Part shown: one piece after another, positions 25,513 to 32,942 of the stretch
How the letters are laid out: every line of letters begins with the position of its first letter
Numbering within the stretch: the stretch's first letter is position 1
From: Nocardiopsis ansamitocini
GTDB taxonomy: Bacteria; Actinomycetota; Actinomycetes; Streptosporangiales; Streptosporangiaceae
DNA length: 64,000 nucleotides
Direction of reading: 5' to 3'
Assembly: GCF_030268225.1 (NCBI RefSeq)
Contig: NZ_BSQG01000003.1
Span: 468,991 to 532,990, forward strand
Translations under genes and position numbers: made by a program
The notes under the pieces: generated by a model
What the model saw: only the letters and a program-made list of their open reading frames with translations
The model's database searches: none
What the model was told of the DNA's origin: nothing

Positions 25513-28233
25513 GTGCAGTCATACCCGAAACACTGGGAAGCCGACGTCGTCCTCACCGACGGCGGTACCGCGCATCTACGGCCGATCGCCCCGGACGACG
25601 CAGATCTACTCCAGGAGTTCCACTCCAGACTGTCGCCGGAGACCATCTACTACCGGTTCTTCGCGCCCTATCCGAAGCTGTCGTCGCGTGACGTGACCCG
25701 TTTCACCACGGTGGACTACGAGGACCGCGTCGCCCTCATCGCGACGATCGGCGAGTCCATGGTTGCGGTTGTGCGTTACGACAAGGTCGGCGGCGACGAG
25801 GCCGAGGTCGCCTTCGTGGTGGAAGACGCCCACCAGGGCAGGGGCCTTGCCTCGGTGCTGCTCGAGCACATCGGCGCTGCGGCCCGCGAGCGCGGGGTCC
25901 GGCGTTTCATCGCCGACGTCCTGCCGGAGAACCGGCGCATGATCAACGTTTTCCGTGAGGCCGGCTACACCGCTCAGCAAACCTTCGACGAGGGGGTCAT
26001 CCGACTCACCCTCGACCTCGAGCCCACAGACGATTCCCGCGAGGTGATGCGCGCCCGCGAGCAGCGTGCCGAGTCGCGGTCCATCGCCAGGCTGCTCTTC
26101 CCGGAGTCGGTGGCCGTCATCGGCGCCAGCCGCACCGCCCACACCATCGGCCAGACCGCACTGCGCAACCTCATCGCCGGAGACTTCCAGGGACCCGTCT
26201 TCCCGGTACACCCCGAAGCCAAGGCGGTGGCGGGGGTGCGCGCCTACCCCAGCGTGCTGGACATCCCCGATCCCGTGGACCTCGCCGTTGTCGCGGTGCG
26301 CGCCGACATGGTCGCCGATGTCGTGGAGGAGTGCGCGCGCAAGGGGGTGCACGGCCTGGTCGTGGTCAGTTCGGGGTTCGGTGAGGCAGGCCCCGAGGGG
26401 CGCGGCCGCCAGGAGGCACTGGTCCTTACCGCGCGCGCGGCCGGAATGCGGGTCGTGGGCCCCAACTGCCTGGGCATCGCCAATACCGATCCGGCCGTCT
26501 CGCTCAACGCCACCCTCTCGCCCGACGTCCCACCGCGCGGCAGGATCGGTTTCTTCTCGCAGTCGGGTGCGCTGGGCCGCGCCATCCTGCAACGTGTCGC
26601 CCAGCGGGGAATGGGGCTGTCCACCTTCGTCTCCGCGGGCAACCGCGCGGACGTCTCGGGCAACGACCTCATCCAGTACTGGGAGGAGGACCCCAAGACC
26701 GAGGTGGTCCTGCAGTACCTGGAGTCCCTGGGCAACCCGCGCAAGTTCACCCGGTTGGCGCGCCGGCTGGCCCAGCACAAGCCGTTGGTCGTGGTCCGGA
26801 CCGGAGGCTCCGCACGAGGCGTCCCCATGGGCCACGCCGCCGACGCCCTCACCCTGCCCGACTACGCGGTGAGCTCCCTGTTCCAACAGGCCGGACTGGT
26901 CCGGGTCGACGACATCACGCAGATGTTCGACGTCGCGCAGATTTTTGCCTACCAGCCGATGCCCAGGGGACCAAGGGTCGGCATCATCGGCAACTCCGAC
27001 TCCCTGGAACTACTGGTCAAGGACGCCTGCCTACGAGCCGGCCTGCGCCCGCACGAGCCGGTCGACCTCGGCCCCAAGGCCACGGCCCAGGACTTCGCCG
27101 ATGCCCTCGACACCGCACTGGCCGACGACTCCGTGCACTCGGTCGTCGTGGTCTTCATCCCGGCACTCGCCCCCATCTCCGGTGACGTCGCCGAGGTCCT
27201 GCGGGAGCGGTCCGAAACCGCCGTCAAGCCGATCCTCACCAATTACCTGGGCTACCAGGGACTGCCCGAGGAACTGCGCCAGGTCGGGCCGGACGGGGAG
27301 ACACTGCGCGGTTCGGTGCCCTCCTACCCCGCACCCGAGGATGCGGTGCGCGCGCTGGAGCACGTGACCCGGCACGCCATGTGGCGTGAGCGCGACCCCG
27401 GCCGGCATCCCGAGATCGGTGGGATCGACCGGGCACAGGCGCGCGGCCTCATCAAGGCCGCACTTGGACAGGCCCAGGCAGAAGGGGTCCCCGAGCACTC
27501 GGTCTGGTTCACCAGCGAGCCGGTGCACAACGAGGAGTCGGCCGTGCCGGCCGAGACCGCGCGCCGCCTGTTGGGCTGCTACGGGATCGACGTCTGGCCC
27601 GACGTCCCGGTGGCCTCCGAGAAGGAGGCGGTGGCCGCGGCAGAGGAACTGGGGTATCCGGTCGTGGTCAAGGCCAACGCCCCGGACATGCGGCTGCGTG
27701 CCGGCGGCCGGGGGATCCGGGTCGAGCTCAACTCAGCGGACGAGGTCCGCCACGCCTACGCCACGTTGGACGAACGTCTGGGCGCCGAGGCGATGCTGGT
27801 GGTCCAGTGCATGGCGGTCCCCGGCGTTCCCACGGTCATCAGGGCGGGCGAGAACCCCTCGTTCGGCCCGGTTGTCGCCTTCGGCCTGGCCGACGTCACC
27901 GCCGAGCTCCTCGACGACCGCGCTTACCGGCTCGCCCCGCTCACCGACGCCGACGCAGCCGATCTGGTTCGAGCGGTGCGTTCCTCGCCGCTGCTCTTCG
28001 GTCTGCCCGCCGGCGCTTCCTCGCTTGCGGACCAGCCCGACGTCGAAGCGCTGGAAGAGATCCTGATCCGGGTCTCGCGGCTGGTGGACGCCGTCCCCGA
28101 GGTGGCCCACGTGGATCTCGACCCGGTCATCGTCAATTCCACCGGCGCACACGTCCTGGGGGCCCGGGTCTGGTTGCGGCAAGCCCCGGACCTGCGGCCG
28201 GACGCGGGGCCCAGACGACTACGGGTGCCCTGA
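25513..28233 (+). CDS. Bifunctional GNAT acetyltransferase / ADP-forming acyl-CoA synthetase-like protein (Pat-type)
   Basis: A 906-residue fusion. Residues about 15-185 are a GNAT domain with the acetyl-CoA loop VVEDAHQGRGLASVLLEHIG. The rest resembles ADP-forming acetyl-CoA synthetase: CoA-binding Rossmann domain (PESVAVIGASRTAHTIGQTA), succinyl-CoA ligase-like domain (RIGFFSQSGALGRAILQRVA) and C-terminal ATP-grasp (YPVVVKANAPDMRLRAGGRG). Proteins with this N-terminal GNAT order act in streptomycetes as protein lysine acetyltransferases that control acetyl-CoA synthetase. The stretch that aligns with the phospho-histidine loop (usually SHTGALAGS) reads GHAADALTL, so ligase activity is doubtful. 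The GTG at 25513 matches the family N-terminus; the open frame extends to a TTG at 25429. Confidence 0.9.
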   Translation: MQSYPKHWEADVVLTDGGTAHLRPIAPDDADLLQEFHSRLSPETIYYRFFAPYPKLSSRDVTRFTTVDYEDRVALIATIGESMVAVVRYDKVGGDEAEVAFVVEDAHQGRGLASVLLEHIGAAARERGVRRFIADVLPENRRMINVFREAGYTAQQTFDEGVIRLTLDLEPTDDSREVMRAREQRAESRSIARLLFPESVAVIGASRTAHTIGQTALRNLIAGDFQGPVFPVHPEAKAVAGVRAYPSVLDIPDPVDLAVVAVRADMVADVVEECARKGVHGLVVVSSGFGEAGPEGRGRQEALVLTARAAGMRVVGPNCLGIANTDPAVSLNATLSPDVPPRGRIGFFSQSGALGRAILQRVAQRGMGLSTFVSAGNRADVSGNDLIQYWEEDPKTEVVLQYLESLGNPRKFTRLARRLAQHKPLVVVRTGGSARGVPMGHAADALTLPDYAVSSLFQQAGLVRVDDITQMFDVAQIFAYQPMPRGPRVGIIGNSDSLELLVKDACLRAGLRPHEPVDLGPKATAQDFADALDTALADDSVHSVVVVFIPALAPISGDVAEVLRERSETAVKPILTNYLGYQGLPEELRQVGPDGETLRGSVPSYPAPEDAVRALEHVTRHAMWRERDPGRHPEIGGIDRAQARGLIKAALGQAQAEGVPEHSVWFTSEPVHNEESAVPAETARRLLGCYGIDVWPDVPVASEKEAVAAAEELGYPVVVKANAPDMRLRAGGRGIRVELNSADEVRHAYATLDERLGAEAMLVVQCMAVPGVPTVIRAGENPSFGPVVAFGLADVTAELLDDRAYRLAPLTDADAADLVRAVRSSPLLFGLPAGASSLADQPDVEALEEILIRVSRLVDAVPEVAHVDLDPVIVNSTGAHVLGARVWLRQAPDLRPDAGPRRLRVP

Positions 28234-28243
28234 CAGCACAGAA

Positions 28244-28279
28244 ACCGGGCCGGGCCCCGGTGTAGGGGGCCGGCCCGGT
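28244..28279. terminator. Bidirectional hairpin between convergent genes
   Basis: ACCGGGCCGGGCCCC (28244-28258) pairs with GGGGCCGGCCCGGT (28266-28279) with one bulged base around a 7-nt loop, between the GNAT/synthetase gene and the convergent proline-rich ORF. Confidence 0.65.
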
Positions 28280-28305
28280 CGGCCTCGGCACGGTCCGCTC
28301 TGCTG

Positions 28306-28479
28306 CTAGACCGGCTCGGGCTGGGGTTCCGGCCCCGGCTCGGGAATCGGCGGTTGGGGCGGTGCGGGGCTGGGCGCGGGCGGTTCGGGTGGATTCGGGC
28401 CCGGTACCGGGGGTTGGGGAGTCGGAAACGGTTGACCCGGGGTCGGCGGCGCTGGGACCGGCGGAATCGTGGCATCCAT
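28306..28479 (-). CDS. Short proline-rich hypothetical protein
   Basis: A 57-residue ORF starting MDATIPPVPAPPTPGQPF and continuing with about 45 percent proline, ending PEPGPEPQPEPV. Pro/Glu/Pro repeats give it no globular fold. Such frames can arise by chance in GC-rich DNA, but the repeat is regular and the ORF lies in a gene-sized gap between a terminator and a divergent gene. No ribosome-binding site stands out. Could be a spurious ORF. Confidence 0.35.
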   Translation of the reverse strand: MDATIPPVPAPPTPGQPFPTPQPPVPGPNPPEPPAPSPAPPQPPIPEPGPEPQPEPV

Positions 28480-28579
28480 GACCACACCATTCCCGTCCCT
28501 TACCGCACTACACATCCGGCACGGCCGGTAGCGCCGGGCGCGGGTGCGTGCGGTCACCCGGAGGGGGCAGGATGGACAC

Positions 28580-29173
28580 ATGAGGAAAACGCGTGCCGTG
28601 TCCACCGATTGGCGCTTCGAGATCGAACGCAGCGGGTACTACCCGGGTCTTGTCGCCGACGCGGTGGCCACCACTCTCGGAACGGAGGCCGCCGAGGCGG
28701 CAGTCGTGCACCATGAGGCCACCTTTGATCCAGGGATGGAGGTACGCCGCCACATCACCGTGCTGGTACTCACCCGGACCCGCCTCATCGTCTGCCATAC
28801 CGACGAGCACCCGCCGGTGGCCCCGGACGACCGTCCGCACGCCTCCACCACCACCGACGCGATCAAGATCGACAACATCCAGTCGGTGGCGCTCACCAGG
28901 GTCGTGCCCGACCCCGCAGCCTATTCGCCAGGCACCCCGCCCAGTGAGGTGGTGCTCAGCATCAGCCTCGCGGTGAACTGGGGCGCTATCGCCCACATCG
29001 ACCTTGAGCCGGCCTCCTGCGCCGATGAATCCTGCGAGCTGGACCACGGCTACACCGGTGCGATCACGGCCGAGCCCCTCACGCTGAGGGTCAGTCAGGC
29101 CGCCGACGGCACCGAGGCCGTGACGAACCTGCTCAACTTCGCCCAGGCACTGGCCGAAGCCACCGCACAGTAG
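28580..29173 (+). CDS. DUF5998 family protein
   Basis: A 197-residue actinobacterial protein of unknown function. It opens WRFEIERSGYYPGLVADAVA and contains HHEATFDPGMEVRRHITVLV, LTRTRLIVCHTDEHP and IQSVALTRVV, a mostly beta protein pattern similar to PH-like domains used for lipid or protein binding. The ATG at 28580 has GGAGGGGGCAGGA upstream. It lies 19 bases before the phosphodiesterase gene and is probably co-transcribed with it. Confidence 0.85.
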   Translation: MRKTRAVSTDWRFEIERSGYYPGLVADAVATTLGTEAAEAAVVHHEATFDPGMEVRRHITVLVLTRTRLIVCHTDEHPPVAPDDRPHASTTTDAIKIDNIQSVALTRVVPDPAAYSPGTPPSEVVLSISLAVNWGAIAHIDLEPASCADESCELDHGYTGAITAEPLTLRVSQAADGTEAVTNLLNFAQALAEATAQ

Positions 29174-29192
29174 ATCGGCAGGGGAGCCGGAA

Positions 29193-30326
29193 ATGGCCAT
29201 TGCCACGGGTGGGTTCGACAGTCCTCGCTACGGCGCTGCTTCACTGGCCGACCTGGCTCCCTCCGTGCTGGCCTCGCTCGGCGTACCCCGGGAGACCAAC
29301 AGGCTCGGCCTGGGGCCCGCCCAGCGGGCCTGCGTCCTCCTCGTCGACGGGCTGGGGTGGGAGGCGCTACTGGCCAACGCCGTGCACGCACCCTTTCTGT
29401 CCTCCCTCGCGGGCAGCGACTCCCCTTTCACGGCTGGATTTCCCACGACCACGGCGACCAGTCTGACCTCGTTGGGGACCGGGGCCCCTCCCGGCAGCCA
29501 CGGAGTGTTCGGCTATCAGGTCGCCGTTCCGGGGGAGGACCGGATCCTCAACTCGCTGCGTTGGTCCCCCGACATCGATCCAGAGGCGTGGCAGCCGCAC
29601 CGCACGATCTACGAACGTGCCCGGGCGGCCGGAGTGGCGACCGCCTACGTTGCGTCGGGAGCCTTCGAGGGAGGCGGTTTCACCCGTGCCTCCGCCCGTG
29701 GAGCGCAGTACCGCCCCGCTGAGGACATCGACGAATTGGCGGCCGAGGCCGAGGCCGCCCTCAGGGAGTGCGGTTACGTCTTCGTCTACCACTCCGTCCT
29801 GGACACCATCGGCCACGTGGCCGGAGTGGACTCCGACCGCTGGCGGGAGCACCTGAGCCGGGTGGACCGGCTCGCTGAGCGGTTGGCCACCGCGCTTCCC
29901 CCCGGCGGCGCCCTCTACGTCACCGCCGACCACGGCATGGTCGACGTCGCGGTCGAGGACCGGGTGGACGTCGAGGAACCCGCCGAACTGTCGACCGGTG
30001 TCCGTGTGCTGGCAGGCGAGCCGCGGATGCGCCAGATCTACACGAGGCCGGGCGCCGAGGCCGATGTCCTCGCTGCCTGGACCGAGTGGCTTGCCGATCG
30101 CGCCACTGTCCTGCCCCGGGCCGATGCTGTTCGTCGCGGGTGGTTCGGCCAGGTGGACGCAGCACTGCTGCCGCGCATCGGTGACGTGCTCGCCCTCGCC
30201 CATGGCTCGACCGCCCTCATCGCCCCCACAGCCGAACCCGCCGGGTCCGCCCTGCTCGGCCAGCACGGCTCGCTGACGACCGCTGAGCTCTACGTTCCTT
30301 TGCTGCGTGTCGATCCGCTCGCGTAG
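29193..30326 (+). CDS. Alkaline phosphatase-superfamily phosphodiesterase / nucleotide pyrophosphatase
   Basis: A 377-residue metal-dependent phosphohydrolase without a signal peptide. Metal ligands and nucleophile are visible: Asp52 in LLVDGLGWEALL, the nucleophile threonine in AGFPTTTATSLTSLGTG (about residue 85), Asp/His in VYHSVLDTIGHVAGVDSDRW and the C-terminal VTADHGMVDV. Proteins of this type cleave phosphodiester bonds in nucleotides or related compounds; the substrate is not known. It follows the DUF5998 gene closely. The TAG stop overlaps the putative -10 element of the peroxiredoxin gene. Confidence 0.9.
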   Translation: MAIATGGFDSPRYGAASLADLAPSVLASLGVPRETNRLGLGPAQRACVLLVDGLGWEALLANAVHAPFLSSLAGSDSPFTAGFPTTTATSLTSLGTGAPPGSHGVFGYQVAVPGEDRILNSLRWSPDIDPEAWQPHRTIYERARAAGVATAYVASGAFEGGGFTRASARGAQYRPAEDIDELAAEAEAALRECGYVFVYHSVLDTIGHVAGVDSDRWREHLSRVDRLAERLATALPPGGALYVTADHGMVDVAVEDRVDVEEPAELSTGVRVLAGEPRMRQIYTRPGAEADVLAAWTEWLADRATVLPRADAVRRGWFGQVDAALLPRIGDVLALAHGSTALIAPTAEPAGSALLGQHGSLTTAELYVPLLRVDPLA

Positions 30327-30336
30327 GGTTGCCGTT
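30324..30336 (+). promoter_or_regulatory. Candidate leaderless promoter (-10) for the peroxiredoxin gene
   Basis: TAGGGT (30324-30329), whose first three bases are the stop codon of the previous gene, ends 7 bases before the GTG at 30337, which has no ribosome-binding site. Confidence 0.4.
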
Positions 30337-30801
30337 GTGAACAAAGGCGAGCAGGCACCGGACTTCGACCTTCCCGACCAGCACGGCACCAGGCGCAAGC
30401 TGAGTGATTTCCTCGCGCAGGGACCACTCGTGCTCTTCTTCTATCCGATAGCCCTGAGCTCGGGGTGCACCGCGGAGAGCTGTCACTTCCGTGATCTCGG
30501 AGCAGAGTTCGCCGAGCTCGGCGCGCAACGCGCGGGAATCAGCAACGACACTGTGGAACGCCAGCTCGAATTCGACAAGACCAACGCGTTCGGCTATCCG
30601 CTGTTGTCCGACGAGGACGGCGCCGTCGCGACCGCCTTCGGAGTGCGGCGCACCGGCCTGCTCGCCGGTCTGTCGCCGACCCGCCGTCAGACCTTCGTCA
30701 TCGACACCGACCGCACGATCCTGGACGTCGTCAAGTCCGAGGTGCGGATGCAGGCACACGCCGAAGGGGCGCTCAAAGCTCTGCGCGCCCGTACCGCCTG
30801 A
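30337..30801 (+). CDS. Peroxiredoxin (BCP/PrxQ type)
   Basis: A 154-residue thiol peroxidase reducing hydrogen peroxide and organic peroxides. The peroxidatic site is FFYPIALSSGCTAESCHFRD: Cys44 is the peroxidatic cysteine and Cys49 the likely resolving cysteine (Cx4C, PrxQ type). The usual threonine of PxxxTxxC is serine here, a tolerated change. QTFVIDTDRTILDVV is the C-terminal core strand pair. The GTG at 30337 gives the family N-terminus (VNKGEQAPDFDLPDQHG). Confidence 0.93.
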   Translation: MNKGEQAPDFDLPDQHGTRRKLSDFLAQGPLVLFFYPIALSSGCTAESCHFRDLGAEFAELGAQRAGISNDTVERQLEFDKTNAFGYPLLSDEDGAVATAFGVRRTGLLAGLSPTRRQTFVIDTDRTILDVVKSEVRMQAHAEGALKALRARTA

Positions 30802-30930
30802 CCTGAGAACGCAGCTTCCGCAGGTCGGGCGAAGGGGGAGTCGGCGGAGCGGCCCCGCCCCGCCGGCTGCCGGCGGCTTCGGGCAGGATCGGTGGTGCCC
30901 GCGACAACACGGTCACAAGGACGGTAGACG

Positions 30931-31719
30931 ATGCCAGAACCCGAAGAACACCTGGTGTTGAGCTCGGTCGAGCGGGGGGTGTGCACCCTCACCCTCAACT
31001 CTCCGCGCAACCGCAACGCGCTTTCCGCCCGGCTGCGTACCGAGCTTGCCGCAGGGCTGACCGAAGCGATCGCCGACGATGACGTCCGCGCCGTCGTCCT
31101 GACCGGGGCGGGCCCAGCTTTCTGCGCCGGGGCCGATCTCAAGGAGGTCGCCGCCCACCAGGCCGGGCAGCCTGTCACCGACCCGCACGCCCCGGGGATG
31201 GCCGAACTCTTCTCCGCGATCATGGACGCCCCCAAACCGGTCATGGCCGTGCTCAACGGCCCGGCGCGTGCCGGTGGCCTCGGCCTCGTCGCCGCTGCCG
31301 ACATCGCCATCGCCCCAGACACCACCACCTTCGCCTTCACCGAGGTTCGTATCGGCGTCGTCCCCGCCATCATCTCCGTCCCGGTCGCGCGTCGGATGGA
31401 CGACCGGCGCATGACCCGCTACTTTCTCACCGGAGAGACCTTCGACGCGGCCACCGCAGCGGAGTCCGGACTGATCACCACGGCGGTGGCACCCGATCGT
31501 CTCGACGAGGTCGTCGGCTCGGTCCTGAACGGCCTGCGAACCGGCGCTCCGCGCGCGCTGGCCCGCACCAAGACGCTGCTCGGCGCGAACGGCTACCCGG
31601 AGCGCAAGAACGCCTTCGCCGAGATGGACGAGTTGTCCGCTGCCTTCTTCGCCAGCTCGGACGCGGCCGAAGGCCGTGCTTCTTTCCTGGAGAAACGCCC
31701 GCCCCACTGGGCGCTGTGA
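30931..31719 (+). CDS. Enoyl-CoA hydratase/isomerase family protein
   Basis: A 262-residue crotonase-fold enzyme acting on an acyl-CoA. The first oxyanion-hole segment GPAFCAGADLKEVA (about residues 63-76) and the second, LNGPARAGGLGLVAAADIAI (about 108-127), are present. In the second, the catalytic glutamates typical of true enoyl-CoA hydratases should be checked: the segment FTEVRIGVVPAIISVPV follows the crotonase pattern with one acid. The specific reaction is open. It is a monocistronic unit closed by a 12-bp hairpin. Confidence 0.88.
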   Translation: MPEPEEHLVLSSVERGVCTLTLNSPRNRNALSARLRTELAAGLTEAIADDDVRAVVLTGAGPAFCAGADLKEVAAHQAGQPVTDPHAPGMAELFSAIMDAPKPVMAVLNGPARAGGLGLVAAADIAIAPDTTTFAFTEVRIGVVPAIISVPVARRMDDRRMTRYFLTGETFDAATAAESGLITTAVAPDRLDEVVGSVLNGLRTGAPRALARTKTLLGANGYPERKNAFAEMDELSAAFFASSDAAEGRASFLEKRPPHWAL

Positions 31720-31722
31720 CCG

Positions 31723-31767
31723 ATGGCCGGGCGAATGCTCCCGCAGCTTGGGTCATCGCCCGGCCAT
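31723..31767. terminator. Hairpin after the enoyl-CoA hydratase gene
   Basis: Perfect 12-bp arms ATGGCCGGGCGA (31723-31734) and TCGCCCGGCCAT (31756-31767) around a 21-nt loop in the 64-base gap before the MBL-fold gene. Confidence 0.55.
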
Positions 31768-31783
31768 TCGGCACAATGATGCG

Positions 31784-32437
31784 GTGACTTACTCCGGAGA
31801 CACGCGAGTCGGCGGACCCGCTGACGTACGCGAACTGCCCGCACTGACCATCAGCAAGCTCGCGGTCGGCCCGATGGACAACAACGCCTACCTGCTGCGA
31901 TGCGCCCGTACCGGTGAAGGGGTGCTCATCGACGCGGCGAACGAGGCAGACCGGCTCCTGGAACTCATCGGGAGCAAGGGGCTCGCCAGAGCCGTCACCA
32001 CGCACCGCCATGGTGACCACTGGCAGGGACTGGCCGAAGTCGTGGGAGCGACCGGTGCGCGTACCGTCGCCCACCCCGACGATGCCGCGGAACTGCCCGT
32101 TTCGGTCGACGAGCCGGTGGTCCACGGAGCACAGGTACCGGTCGGAGAGTGCGTCCTCTCCGTCATCCACCTGCGCGGCCACACACCCGGCTCCATCGCG
32201 CTGCGCTACGACGACCCCGAGGGCGGTTCCCACCTGTTCACCGGGGACAGTCTGTTCCCCGGCGGGGTCGGCAAGACCTGGAACGAGACGGACTTCCGTT
32301 CGCTCCTCGCCGACGTCGAGGAGCGGGTCTTCGCCGAACTACCCGACGACACCTGGGTCTATCCCGGTCACGGAAAGGACACCACGCTCGGTGCACAGCG
32401 TCCGAGCCTCCCAAAGTGGCGGGAGCGCGGCTGGTGA
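31784..32437 (+). CDS. MBL-fold metallo-hydrolase (glyoxalase II-like)
   Basis: A 217-residue metallo-beta-lactamase-fold hydrolase. Metal motif TTHRHGDHWQGL (HxHxDH), a later His in VIHLRGHTPGSIAL, Asp in HLFTGDSLFPGGVGKTW and His in TWVYPGHGKDTTLG match the glyoxalase II group, which hydrolyses thioesters such as S-lactoylglutathione or mycothiol equivalents; the substrate here is not known. The GTG at 31784 follows CACAAT at 31772-31777 with 6 bases between, so it may be translated from a leaderless mRNA. Confidence 0.9.
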   Translation: MTYSGDTRVGGPADVRELPALTISKLAVGPMDNNAYLLRCARTGEGVLIDAANEADRLLELIGSKGLARAVTTHRHGDHWQGLAEVVGATGARTVAHPDDAAELPVSVDEPVVHGAQVPVGECVLSVIHLRGHTPGSIALRYDDPEGGSHLFTGDSLFPGGVGKTWNETDFRSLLADVEERVFAELPDDTWVYPGHGKDTTLGAQRPSLPKWRERGW

Positions 32438-32441
32438 CGCT

Positions 32442-32474
32442 CGCGGCCCCCGGGAGCCGATCCCGGGGGCCGCG
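32442..32474. terminator. Bidirectional terminator between MBL and DUF5709 genes
   Basis: A perfect 14-bp stem (arms 32442-32455 and 32461-32474, GCCGA loop) placed exactly between two convergent genes, 5 bases after the MBL stop. Confidence 0.8.
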
Positions 32475-32489
32475 TACCATGCGATGCCG

Positions 32490-32891
32490 TCACAATTCCC
32501 GTGGTTCCCCCTCCACACGGACGGCCTCCTCCTCGGCGCTGTAACCCCCGCCGTCCGCACCGTCCTCTTCGGCGATCAGATCGGAGGAGTCGCCCCCGTC
32601 GTCCTCGGCGGTGAGGCGCCCCGCAGCAGGGTCGGCGTCCACACCACCCTTCGGATCCAGTCCGTGGCGGTTCCAGACGTCCGGCTCCTCCCGCGCCAGG
32701 GCGGTGTCCAACGGCTCGCCTGCTTCCCGCTCCGTCCCAGTGGTGCCGAACTCGTTCATCGCGATCGGCCGCTCGCCGGGAAGCACCGTGTCCTCGGTGC
32801 TGTCCTCCAGCGCGGGCAGTCCGGCGTCCTCCCAGTCGGAGTCCTGCGCGTTGATCGGGTCTTCCCTGGGGTCCTCGCGGTTCTCGCTCAT
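32490..32891 (-). CDS. DUF5709 family acidic protein
   Basis: A 133-residue, strongly acidic and probably disordered protein without membrane segments. It starts MSENREDPREDPINAQDSDW and contains VLPGERPIAMNEFGTTGTE and RLTAEDDGGDSSDLIAEEDG, features of actinobacterial DUF5709. The function is unknown. It lies downstream of the CHAT gene on the same strand? no: CHAT ends at 32943, so this gene follows it by about 50 bases and could be read through from the cassette, although its family occurs without CHAT neighbours. Confidence 0.85.
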   Translation of the reverse strand: MSENREDPREDPINAQDSDWEDAGLPALEDSTEDTVLPGERPIAMNEFGTTGTEREAGEPLDTALAREEPDVWNRHGLDPKGGVDADPAAGRLTAEDDGGDSSDLIAEEDGADGGGYSAEEEAVRVEGEPREL

Positions 32892-32942
32892 GGCGCCCCG
32901 CTACCACCGCCGGGCTCGATCATGCGTGTGATCACCGACGAC

